Under the pieces are notes generated by a model. The model was given only the letters and a program-made list of their open reading frames with translations, was not told where the DNA came from and did no database searches. The position numbers and the translations under genes were made by a program. Of a stretch of DNA of 64,000 nt, positions 51,208 to 61,800 are shown piece after piece. The stretch is from Chromera velia (Eukaryota; Sar; Chromeraceae): positions 1 to 64,000 of the forward strand of contig JAHBMJ010002162.1 in NCBI GenBank assembly GCA_018398765.1, written 5' to 3'. How positions within the stretch are numbered: position 1 is the first letter of the stretch; each line of letters opens with the position of its first letter.

Positions 51208-54200
51208 ATTGGTCAGCTCAGTGTTCGAATGTAAACATTGCCAGACGTTGTGATCGTTTGTGAGCTACTGTCATTTGCCGTGCTACTGCTTACCAGAAAA
51301 AGAGTTTCCATTCTAAGAAAAGAAAGTTCGATGTGGTCGCAGACACAGACGCTGATATCTCTCTTTTCCCTCCATGTTTTGAAGCCTTTGTTGTCAAAGA
51401 CACAGATAGAAAGGTTAATGTTGAGTTTGCTTCAGATGAGGCAGAATTGAAAAACATGACAGTGAAGAAATTGCACATTCTTTTCCCTTCTTTGCACGGA
51501 TAGGTGAGGGTAGCGGCGCTTAAAGGGATCGTTTCTTCTTGAGTGCGTCTCCCATTGCTTGGCTGCACAAAAGTTCCATCAAGGTTCTGCAAGAACGGTT
51601 GGGTAGAGCTAGGAGACAAGGAAGGAAGAAAATTCAAGACGCCAATGAGGTAGGGTGATAAACTTCCCATGATCAATGCGTTTGCATGTGCTCGTTCGCT
51701 TGCTGTCTCTCTTGCTGTTACTTCTTCTCTCTCTCAGAAAGTTTCTTCTGCTTTTTTAGGAAGTAAAGTGAGCTCTTTGAGTTAGGCTGAGAGAGACAGA
51801 CTTCTTTTTCTTTTTCATCTTCGCTTCAGACACGCTGTAGGGGAGGACCTCAGGTTGACTTTTCTTGAGAATGGTGTGAAAGGTTTTTCTTTTTCTGAGT
51901 GCACAGAGACAGGCAACAGATGCGTGGAGTACTCATTGTTGAATTTGATAAAGAGAGGCATTCCGCAGAAAGCTAAGAAGAAAGAGGAAAACGGAGATAA
52001 AAAGGAAGAGAAAGATAGAAAGCTGAAGGCAGGAAGAAACAAGCAAGAAAAGAGAGTTCGTTTCAATGAAAATGTACAGATTTTTGGGCAGAAAGAAGCA
52101 GAGAAGCTCTCCCCAGGCAGAACGGAAGGAAGCCGCTTGTCCATCTCTCTATCGTCTCTTTTCAACCGACAAATATTTCATGACCTTACTGAACTGAAGA
52201 CAGTCGGGAGAGGAGGGTACAGGTACCTATCAATAATCGTAGATGAAGCCACTGGGTATGTTTCCCTCTGTCCTTTACGCTGGAAAAGCGAGGCAGCCTC
52301 TCATTTGCTTTTATGGGGAAGGAGATGGGAGGCGTGCGGGAAAGGACTGCCGAAGGCAGTCGCGATAGACAATGGGGGGGAGTTCCAAGGAGAAGAGTAC
52401 CAGGCTGCCATTTGGTCTCTGGGGGCAGCGTGGGACTCTGGTGCTCCCTATATACCTGAGTCGCAGGGGGCCGTTGAAAGGAAAAACAGGGTAATCAAAA
52501 GAGCCCTGCTAAAGTTCTGTTTGCAAAAATGTGTGCCTCTCTACACATGGCCTGCTTTTACCTCAGGAGTCATACAACAGCTTAACGAGACCGCCTCTGT
52601 ATTTCGTGGCTGCTCCTCCCACAAAGCAGTCTGGAGGGTCAAACCGGGTAATGCTATTTTCCCGCTCTCTCTCGGAGACGAAGTAAAAGTTATCGATCCA
52701 AGAGGCGACCGTGGGGGAGGGAAGCATCGAGGTGAGCCAGTTTTTGCCATTTTCGGCGGTGTCCTTTCTCCCAAAGTTGTTTCTGTTGTGTACAAAGAGA
52801 GAGGTCAGTAGAAGGCCCTGAAAGTCCACCCCAGTCATGTTTCTCTGCGATACTAGAATGGCGTTACAGAGTATGAAGGATGTATGATGGATGAGGGACT
52901 TGAAAAGCTCGAGCTCTAAAGAGAGAGAGTGGTCTTGTCAGATGAGTATGAGGAGGTTGAAGAGCCTTTCTCCACCCCTGGAGAGCCGCTAGCAGAAGCA
53001 GAAGCAGACGCACCTGCTGCCCTAATTGAGCCCTGTTCCCTGAAAGGAATCATTACACAGAAGCAAGACGGGGCGTTCTTTCCTGCTCGCGTTCTTAGAG
53101 AAGCCTTAGTCAACAGACAGCTTCTCGTTTCCCGTTTTTTCTTTGATAAGAAAGGCAAGCTAAACTATGAGAGCATGTATGAGGTGAAGCCTGAAGAAGT
53201 GATGAAGGGCTTTGAGGTTTCTTCTGATCTTTCTCTCAGCCCAGAATCCCCGCAGCAATTGTTCAGCGACCTTGCTCCAGAGGTTGAAGATTCAGTAGTG
53301 GGGGGTGCAGACGAAGTCGAAGTAAGGGCTGGAGACGGAGTGAGAGACAAGACGCAATCAGAGGCAGCAGAGTCATCCGAGTGGTCAAATAAAGACTCTA
53401 TTTTTAGAAAGGACGCCTTGGCTCCCCCAGACTCCCCTGTAGGTCTAGGTCTCGAAGAGGCAGAAGAGATTGACTCCGATTCTGAAGATGATAAGGTCGG
53501 GGGTGAGCCGACAGGTGCGTTTGCGGCGCCCTGCGCGGACAAATTCACGAAGACGTAGACAAAGGCGCCCTAGGGATTTCCAGAATAAGACAGTCAGTGA
53601 GAAAGTCAGGCAGAATAGCCCAGCTGAGAAAAGAAAGACAGAAAGAAAAGGAAGATAAACGAAATGATCTTCTTGACTCTATCTTTTCTTCTATTCTCTC
53701 TATGTATAAGCGGAGGGGGTATTTGAGTGAAGTAAAGGAGAATGCAGCAAAGGGACAGGTCCCAGCAACCGAGAAAGAAATTAAATCAGGTTCGCACCGC
53801 GAAGCGGATGAAAAGGAACTGAGGAGATGGTTTGAATGTTCGGTGCTTGATGTCTCTTCTCTCAGCAAGAAAGGTACACATCCAAGTATGCAGCTGAAGT
53901 GGGTGAGGACATGGAAACTGAAAGACGGAAGAAGAGTTGCAAAGTCTCGTTTGGTCCTTAAAAGGTTTCAAGATAAAAGAGACTTCACTCTGGTTGAAAC
54001 GTACAGTGGCACTGCTGAGCAGAGCCAACTTCGTCTTGCTTTGATTTTTGCTCTCAGTCAGGGGTGGGAATCAGCAAAGACAGACATCCACACAAGTTTT
54101 TTACAAGCACCGACAGACACATCACTCTGGGTCGAGCTCCCTTCTGACCTTCCTCTTCATGTTTATCCAGGTCTTGTTGCTGGTTCCATTGTGAAGACTC

Positions 54201-55291
54201 TCAGAGTTGTATATAGACAGGCTGATGGGCCTCGTCTCTATACAAAGCACTTCAAGAGCCGAGCTAAAGAGAATGGGTGGAGTGAGATTAGCGAGTCAAT
54301 TCTTGTAAAGAAAGATAGCAAAGGTAGGCCGAATGCATTAATGTTGATGCATGTTGATGACCTTCTTGTTTTTGGTCTTTCTGTTTCTTCTTTAATGGAT
54401 GAAATCCGAAAGCAGTTCGAAATGGACAAACCAGAAAGGGTCGATGATGGGGGCACTCATGGGTTTGTCGGCATGTAGCTAAAGTATGACCGTACAAAGA
54501 AAGAAATGACCCTCAGTCAGGAAGAATATGTGCATGCTCTGCCTAAATGTGAAGACAAGAAGGCAAGCAAGCCGATTGGAAATGCAAACTTGAAGAAGCC
54601 AGAAGAGAATGAAATCGATTTGTCGCTTCAGTCTCAGATGCAGTGTTTGTTGGGTCTGGTGGGTTGGGCAGTGAAAATTGAACCCAAGCATGCATTTCTT
54701 TTCTCTCATCTCTCTCGATGGGCAACTCGTCCTTCAGCAAAGACAGTGCTTGCAGTGTGGAAAGTGATCTCGCACATCAAAGAGTGTGCGATCGGCTTAA
54801 AGTTCAAACCGGTGATCAAAAAGAATGGAATGGTTCTTTTAATCTGGGTCGATGCTTTATATGAGCAGTATGCGTATGAAGGAAGACTGGGGTATGAAGT
54901 ACAACTGGTGTCCAAGACAGATTTGCATCATGCATTGAAGAATGATGAATCAAACCTGTTTGCCTGGAAGTCAAAGAAATGTGATCAAAAGCTCGGTTCG
55001 ACAACAAGCGCTGAATTGCTTGCATTTCATGATGGGGTGAAGAATGGTTTTGGTTGGATGTATTTCATTGAAAAATTGTGGGGTGTTGCTCCTCGTGTGT
55101 GTGTGCTCACTGACAGTTAGCCACTCCTTCAAGTTACGCAGTTGGCTTCTGGCCGGTGTGAATCAGAACCAAAGATGCAGGGCACGTTAGAGTATATTCT
55201 TAAGCAGCTCGATGACTTGCATGCAAAGGTGAAATGGATGCATACAAAATCGATGCGCGCAAATAGACAGACAAAGTATATTCTATGCAAA
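51204..55291 (+). pseudogene. pol: copia pol-like region (protease, integrase, reverse transcriptase, RNase H)
   Basis: One frame runs from the gag end to about 53550, then a one-base step leads to the frame ending at TGA 55289-55291. Protease-like: ADTDADIS near 51335, where the usual catalytic DTG reads DTD. Pre-integrase: FHLRFRHAVGEDL near 51817. Integrase DDE: HDLTEL (D), IDNGGEF (D), GAVERKN (E) between about 52175 and 52480. Reverse transcriptase: KTDIHTSFLQAP and the HVDDLL variant of the YVDD box near 54350. RNase H: TTSAELLAFHDG near 55005 and VLTDS before a TAG. In-frame stops: TGA at 51261 and 51540; TAG at 51501, 51651, 51783, 52809, 52854, 54476 and 55118; TAA at 52917. Confidence 0.88.
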
Positions 55292-55333
55292 TGAGTTCGA
55301 AGTCGATTCATGTTCTCCTCCAAAGGGGGTGAT

Positions 55334-55599
55334 TATAAGATGTGGAACATGCGCGGGGGGCCTGGGGCCGAAGGCGCCGGGCGGGCTGCGCGCCGCTCGA
55401 TCAAGCTACACGCATGCATGCATGGTCTCTTCAAATACAAATGCATATGAATTTATGCATGCCTTTATACGGACGATTGTTGTGAGGAAACAGCAAGATC
55501 CTTTTTGATAGCCGATCTTCGTAGCCGATAAACATGAACTCAGACTTACTGAAAGTAGTGACTAAAGTAGACGGCATTCAGATTAATTTACTTTTAACA
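55334..55599 (+). repeat. 3' LTR of the copia element
   Basis: 266-bp partner of 49636-49901. It is preceded by the purine tract and shares the end cttttaaca. Confidence 0.9.
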
Positions 55600-56795
55600 T
55601 CTACAACACCATGACATTTATTTACAAAGACTTATAAAATAGCATAAACGTCGCAAGTTTTAAAAACATATAAAAACACTGGGTATAGTGGCAACCACGT
55701 GAGTCGACGTGACATCCAAGTACGTAGCCCCATGGTTTAGGTACTATTAATGACTATTAGACATTTTTTGAGTACATGTTTGGACCACTTTATGTAGGCA
55801 GGGTAGTTAGGGGACCTAGTAAGAGACCTAATAAGGGTGTTAGTAGCTGTTAGAAAGGGGCTAATTCCGGGGGCCTCCCAGTAACTCCAGGAGATTAGTC
55901 CAAAAAAGTAGTGTCCGGCGCTGCCCGCTTATACTTACTCACATTGTGATTAATGTTATCACACCTTTTCACAACCTTGAATCACAGGTGCAAAGTCCTA
56001 AACTCACACTGTAGTACATAAAAGTAGGTAAGAAGACAAATATATGAGACTTCATGAAAACATTTTTTTTTTCTCTTTTTTCCTCGGAATTCCTCCAAAT
56101 TAATTTTTTTTATAGATTTGATTTTTCTGTATATGTAGCTCACTGGCATGTCTTATATATAGTCTCCTAAACATAGTGTTCTATAGATGCTAATTATCTA
56201 AGGAATTTATCCGTATACTACTAGTAGAATTTATCCTGTAGCGAGACTGCATGGAACCTCCCAAAACACTGTAAAAATTATAAAAAAAAGTTTTATGTAG
56301 CTTTATTTCATAATATTTATATCTAAGCTAACATATATAACTCTGTATGGCTGAGATGGATAACTAGGTGAGTAATTATAGGCAATAAGGTCTTGAATTC
56401 AATGAAACATAGTAATGAAATGAAATCTGAAATCCGAGTTATCACTATTTCATTTTTTGTTTAATTGACTAGAATTATTCACGCAAGTTTAATGCTAACG
56501 CTAGTGCTAACGACTTAACATCTATATGGCGCCGTGCAAAGCCTGCATGATATGTTGCAACAGAGAATGTAAAAGCTGACATCCATGGTATCAGTCGCAA
56601 AAAAACAGAGGCCCAAAATTGTGAAGATTTCCACGATGGGGAGGGCTGGATTCAGGTATCCGAGGGGTATTGCGAGACTAGTAATGATCTTCGAAAACGG
56701 TTGCCCACATCTTCCCAACCACCGCCGCGCATAATCTCAGATAGAGTCACCAAGAATGAAGGCCCGAGAACTGACGGGTGGAGTCTCAAAATAAT
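55600..56795. other. AT-rich intergenic DNA
   Basis: Short poly-T and poly-A runs and no coding frame of note. It is the 3' flank of the minus-strand TRAF-type gene. Confidence 0.55.
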
Positions 56796-58607
56796 TTACA
56801 GCACCCCCCCCACCAGCACCACCCCTGTTTCCCAACCGTCACCCTCAGCACTCCCCCCAACCATCACGGTGCCGCCCCTGTTTCCCCAACCGTCACCCCC
56901 AGCACCCCCCCAACCACCACCATCCCTGTTTCCCCAACCGTCACCATCAGCACCCCCCCAACCATCACCGCCTCTGTTTCCCCAACCGTCACCCCCAGCA
57001 CCCCCCCAACCACCGCCATCGCTGTTTCCCCAACTGTCACCTTCGGCACCTCCCCAACCATCACCCCCCCTGTTTCCCCTACCGTCACCTTCAGCATCTC
57101 CCCAACCATCACCGCCTCTGTTTCCCCAAATTCCCCAACCATTTTCGTCCATATTTCCCCGACCATTGCCGTGAGTATTTCCCCCACTATTGACACCCCC
57201 GTTTCCCCATTCATAATCGCTCGTGTCTCCCGAACTGTCACTGTCAACCATATCTGCCCATCTGCGTCGATCAACAACCCCAGTGTTCGAAGAACCTCTG
57301 TCATCTCTCCTGTTGGCCCAGCGCCACTGGGCCGCTGCGGGCCCCCGTGTGTTGTTTCTCGTATAGCTTGAAGAACTGCCGTCGGTATTGCCCCTCCCGT
57401 TTGAACTGCCACTGCTCGTCTCTCTGATACCCCTGCTCCAGCTGTTTGTGAGATCGAGACCAGGTCCTGCTGCGTGTCTCACTTCAGGAATCCTTCGAGC
57501 CTCTGCATATACCAACCAGTCACACGAAAGCGAATGCAGGTGTAAGTGCTCTACGCTGAGCTAGACACACAATTGCAAGCATATGTGACAGTGTATATTC
57601 CGCGAGCAGGGGAAGCTCATCTTGATTCTCTCCATCAAGTTTGTTGCTCCGATTTCAAGAACAAAAAGAAGAAGTGACATGCATCGTAAATCAACGTCTG
57701 ATATGGGTTGGGTGAGACTGTTAGAAATGATCGACGGTCTGCATCTGCAGGCCCAAAGAGAAAGGGCGCGGCATCAAACAGAGACCTCCTTACCTTTTTC
57801 TGCAACGCGAAGTTCGAGAACCCTGATGTGCTCCTTCAAGTTCTTTTCGTGTTGAACGAAGAGGTTTATGTGCACCTTCCAGTTCTCCTCCCCGTGCTTG
57901 TCTAGGAATTTTCTTTTCATCTTCAGACAACATCCTGGCACACAACAGTCAACCTCTGCCTCCTCGCATTCATGTTCTAGATGGTAGGCCAACTGTTTGC
58001 GTAGGGGCTTCTTGCCACAGTTTTTAGGACAGTCGAGGGGGACTTCCGCACAGCCCTTCAAATGCGTAGTCATCTGGTACAATGCCACATTTTCTGCGCA
58101 GAAGCTGCAGGGGATCGGTCTAAAGAGGCAAACATCCGTATGCGTGGACATGTCCCGGCGAATCACCCTCTCAGTACACCCCTTAAAGGGACAGCCCGTC
58201 TCCTGCAATGGGCAGTGAAGGTCGATGTGCTCCTCAAGGTGCTTCTTCACCCCTACGAACCCGCACCCCGTCTCAAAGTTGAGGCACTTCCATTGGATCT
58301 TCTCCATCATCTGTCGGAGAACCGGATTGGCGCTGACGAGTCTCGTCACTTGGAATCTGCAGCAAGGGCAAGGCTGGCTTAGTTCAAAGGACCATTGCTC
58401 AATACAGGGACGACAGAAAACGTGTTAAGCGGGACAATCTGTTTCTACTGCGTCCTCGATGCAATCATGACAGATGGGGCACAGTACTACTTCCGCCAGC
58501 TCTGCATGGCTCTCAACTATAAAGAAGGGGTCCAGTCCGAGACGTCTGACGCGTGTCGTCATCTTGTTCCGTGGGGTGAAAATCAGGAAAAAATCCGTAT
58601 TCAACAT
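56796..58607 (-). pseudogene. RING / TRAF-type zinc-finger protein with WG/GW-repeat tail; stop inside the RING
   Basis: Two exons read on the minus strand, 58607-57794 and 57502-56796, joined by a GTAAGG donor and GCAG acceptor with matching phase. A RING starts at CPICHDCIEDAVETDC (about residue 43) and continues HVFCRPC...CPCC, but TAA (58425-58427) falls between its third Cys and the His. Several TRAF-type fingers follow (CLNFETGCGFVGVKKHLEEH, CPLQETGCPFKGC, CSFCAENVALYQMTTHLKGC, CPKNCGKKPLRKQLAYHLEH), then a short coiled coil. Exon 2 encodes about 235 residues with about a dozen WG dipeptides in 16-residue units (GDGWGNRGGDGWGG). No MATH domain is present. Intact relatives are ubiquitin ligases or scaffolds. 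Translation from Met at 58349 would keep the fingers and tail without the RING. It is a pseudogene unless the TAA is an assembly error. Confidence 0.65.
56800..57165 (-). repeat. 48-bp coding minisatellite (WG/GW units)
   Basis: On the plus strand the word tttccccaaccgtcacc recurs with a period of about 48 bp (for example near 56880, 56928 and 56976), with variant units beyond. In the minus-strand frame each unit is 16 residues containing two WG dipeptides. Confidence 0.8.
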
Positions 58608-58808
58608 GCAGGTGACTCACAACTGAAAACTCAGAGAGTCCTGGCAAAGGCTGGGTGGCTGGGCGTATGGATCACAGACAGCTCGTCTCTGAAGTTTCGT
58701 TGCATGACGCTCCTTTCTGCTTCGCTCGCCCCGTGATTTGATTTGTTTTCATTTTTTAGCTATATATATATATATAGGTAAATTATTATCTACAATTTTG
58801 CAAGCATT

Positions 58809-61800
58809 AGGTAATCCAACTAATGAAGAGTCAAATGTATGGCAGCTGCACTAAGAAAAAAAATGACCCCCATTTTTGAAGGGCATCTTGGCTGTGGACT
58901 TTGTCTCTATTCTTTTCTATTATGGTGGTCTCAGTACAAGCACTCCAATGGCAGACCCGCTTGCAGTCACCAGGCAGGCAGTCAGAGAAAAGAGAGCTCT
59001 GCAAGGAAGGGGGTTGCACATACAGAGAAGAAGGCAAAAAAGTGAAATCTGCATTGCATTCTTCCTCCCCTCTACTTCTTTCTACACATGCTTTTGCTAC
59101 CAGAGTAACCAAAACAGCCGTATTTTAACCTCAAACCTGTCGGGTAATCTTTGCAAAATATAGGGGATCTTCCATCAAGTATCCAATTTTCAAGATGTCC
59201 ACTCTCCAGAAGACGACATGTTGTCATGTAGCAATGCATTCACACAAAGCACAGAAAGGGTGTGCCAGACATATACTGTTACTTATTTTCCTTACCTGTT
59301 ACATCCGCTCGACAGGATCTGCACCACCCGCCCTGCATTACGTACAGGCAGGGTCTCTGCTGCTAAGCTGTTTCATGCAAAGATCTATAAACGTTCCGGC
59401 TTCACGGTCAAAGCAAGTGTGTGGAAGCTTGACTGAGAGATGAATGCATATATAGAGACGGAGGGGTCAACACGCTCATAGAATTCTACTATGTGCGGCC
59501 CCAGAAAGCACCTGTGCATACGAATTTGTATTAGATGACTCTTCATAATTTGGATTACCTAAAGAAACTTTATTTTTAGAAAGGAACAATGTGGGAAGTC
59601 GGGGCTGTGATAAAAGATGCACTGGGCAAAATCCAACTCTGTCAATTTTTTCCTCATTTTTTAGCCTGCTACAGGGGGAACAAAAGAGAAGAAAAGAAAA
59701 AATCCTTCGTCATGCCGACAATTTTGCGAGGTTTGCGAGTAAAAGAGACCAATACGGGATAAGGGAGACAGACGAGAGAGGAAAGAATCTACCATGCATA
59801 GAACATAGAGTGGAGAGAAGTGGCAGACAGTCAGTTACTGACCGAAGAGAGCAAAGAGTGCAATGAAGCGAGGGGCCGGGTGTGTGCGTGGTCAGGGAGG
59901 CGTCTGACAAGCCTGTAAAGACAGCAGAGAAGCACATATTCCCTCCTGTCTCCTCAAGCAGACAGAGCAACGCTTTAAAAGTTTCATAAAAGAAGAGAGT
60001 GTGCCAGCACTGCAACATATCGAATTATCTTTGCTCTCTTCTCTCTCTCTATCTTGAAATAAAATTTTTTTCGGTAATCCAACTAATGAAGAGTCAAATG
60101 TATGGTAGCTGCACTAGCAAAAAAAATGACCCCCATTTTTGAAGGGCATCTTGGCTGTGGACTTTATCTCTATTCTTTTCTATTATGGTAGTCTCAGTAC
60201 AAGCACTCCAATGGCGGACCCGCTTGCAGTCACCAGGCAGGCAGTCAGAGAAAAGAGAGCTCTGCAAGGAAGGGGGTTGCACGTACAGAGAAGAAGGCAA
60301 AAAAGTGAAATCTGCATTGCATTCTTCCTCCCCTCTGCTTCTTTTTACACATGCTTTTGCTACCAGAGTAACCAAAACAACCGTATTTTAACCTCAAACC
60401 TGTCGGGTAATCTTTGCAAAATATAGGGAATCTTCAATCAAGTATCCAATTTTCAAGATGTCCACTCTCCAGAAGACGACATGTTGTTATGTAGCAATGC
60501 ATTCACACAAAGCACAGAAAGGGTGTGCCAGACATATACTGTTACTTATTTTCCTTACCTGTTACATCCGCTCGACAGGATCTGCACCACCCGCCCTGCA
60601 TTACGCACAGGCAGGGTCTCTGCTGCTGAGCTGTTTCATGCAAAGATCTATAAACGTTCTGGCTTCACGGTCAAAGCAGGTGTGTGGAAGCTTAACTGAG
60701 AGATGAATGCATGTATAGACGGAGGGGTCAACACGCTCACGGAATTCTACTGTGTGCAGCCCCGGAAAGCACCTGTGCATACGAATTTGTATTGGATGAC
60801 TCTTCATGATTCGGATTACCTAAAGAAACTTTATTTTTGAAAAGGAACAATGTGGGAAGTCGGGGCTATGATAAAAGATGCACTGGGCAAAATCCAACTC
60901 TGTTAATTTTTTCACCATTTTTTAGCTTGCTACAGGGGGAGCAAAAGAGAAGAAAAGAAAAAATCCTTCGTCGTGCCGACAATTTTGCGGGGTTTGCGAG
61001 TAAAAGAGACCAATACGGAATAAGAGAGACAGACGAGAGAGGAAAGACTCCACCATGCATAGAACATAGAGTGGAGAGAAGTGGCAGACAGTCAGTTACT
61101 GACCGAAGAGAGCAAAGAGTGCAATGAAGGGAGGGGCCGGGTGTGCGCGTGGTCAGGAAGGCGTCTGACAGGCCTGTAAAGACAGCAGAGAAGCACATAT
61201 TCACTCCTATCTCCTCAAGCAGACAGAGCAACGCTTTAAAAGTTTCATGAAAGAAGAGAGTATGCCAGCACTGCAACATATCGAATTATCTTTGCTCTCT
61301 TCTCTCTCTCTGTCTTGAAATAAAATTTTTTTAGGTAATCCAACTAATGAAGAGTCAAATGTATGGCAGCTGCACTAGCAAAAAAAATGACCCCCATTTT
61401 TGAAGGGCATCTTGGCTGTGGACTTTGTCTCTATTCTTTTCTATTATGGTGGTCTCAGTACAAGCACTCCAATGGCGGACCCGCTTGCAGTCACCAGGCA
61501 GGCAGTCAGAGAAAAGAGAGCTCTGCAAGGAAGGGGGTTGCACATACAGAGAAGAAGACAAAAAAGTGAAATCTGCATTGCATTCTTCCTCCCCTCTGCT
61601 TCTTTTTACACATGCTTTTGCTACCAGAGTAATCAAAACAGCCGTATTTTGACCTCAAACCTGTTGGGTAATCTTTGCAAAATATAGGGGATCTTCAATC
61701 AAGTATCTAATTTTCAAGATGTCCACTCTCCAGAAGATGACATGTTGTTATGTAGCAATGCATTCACACAAAGCACAGAAAGGGTGTGCCAGACATATAC

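Larger units (their letters stand above)
49636..55599 (+). mobile_element. Ty1/copia LTR retrotransposon, decayed
   Basis: A 5,964-bp element bounded by 266-bp direct repeats. After the 5' LTR a TGG-initial primer-binding-site-like sequence starts at 49904 (tggtgattccggcgagg). Before the 3' LTR is a purine tract caaagggggtgat (55321-55333). The internal domain order is gag, protease-like, integrase, reverse transcriptase, RNase H, which defines Ty1/copia rather than Ty3. The LTR ends (TATAAGAT...TTTAACA) are not canonical TG...CA and no target duplication is evident, so the outer bases may be off by a few. Three reading-frame steps and fourteen in-frame stops mean this copy is not autonomous by ordinary decoding. 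Confidence 0.93.

Noticed and set aside
56701-57371. Plus-strand Pro- and Thr-rich frames over the 48-bp minisatellite
   Set aside because: They are translations of the same repeat in other frames and have no flanking coding context. The minus frame joins in phase to the TRAF-type exon through good splice sites.
49931-58607. Variant nuclear genetic code with TAG/TAA read as glutamine
   Set aside because: The two best gene models (transhydrogenase and alanine aminotransferase, over 1,700 codons) contain no in-frame TAA, TAG or TGA and both end at TAA. The stops occur only in transposons and in degraded-looking family members, so decay explains them better.
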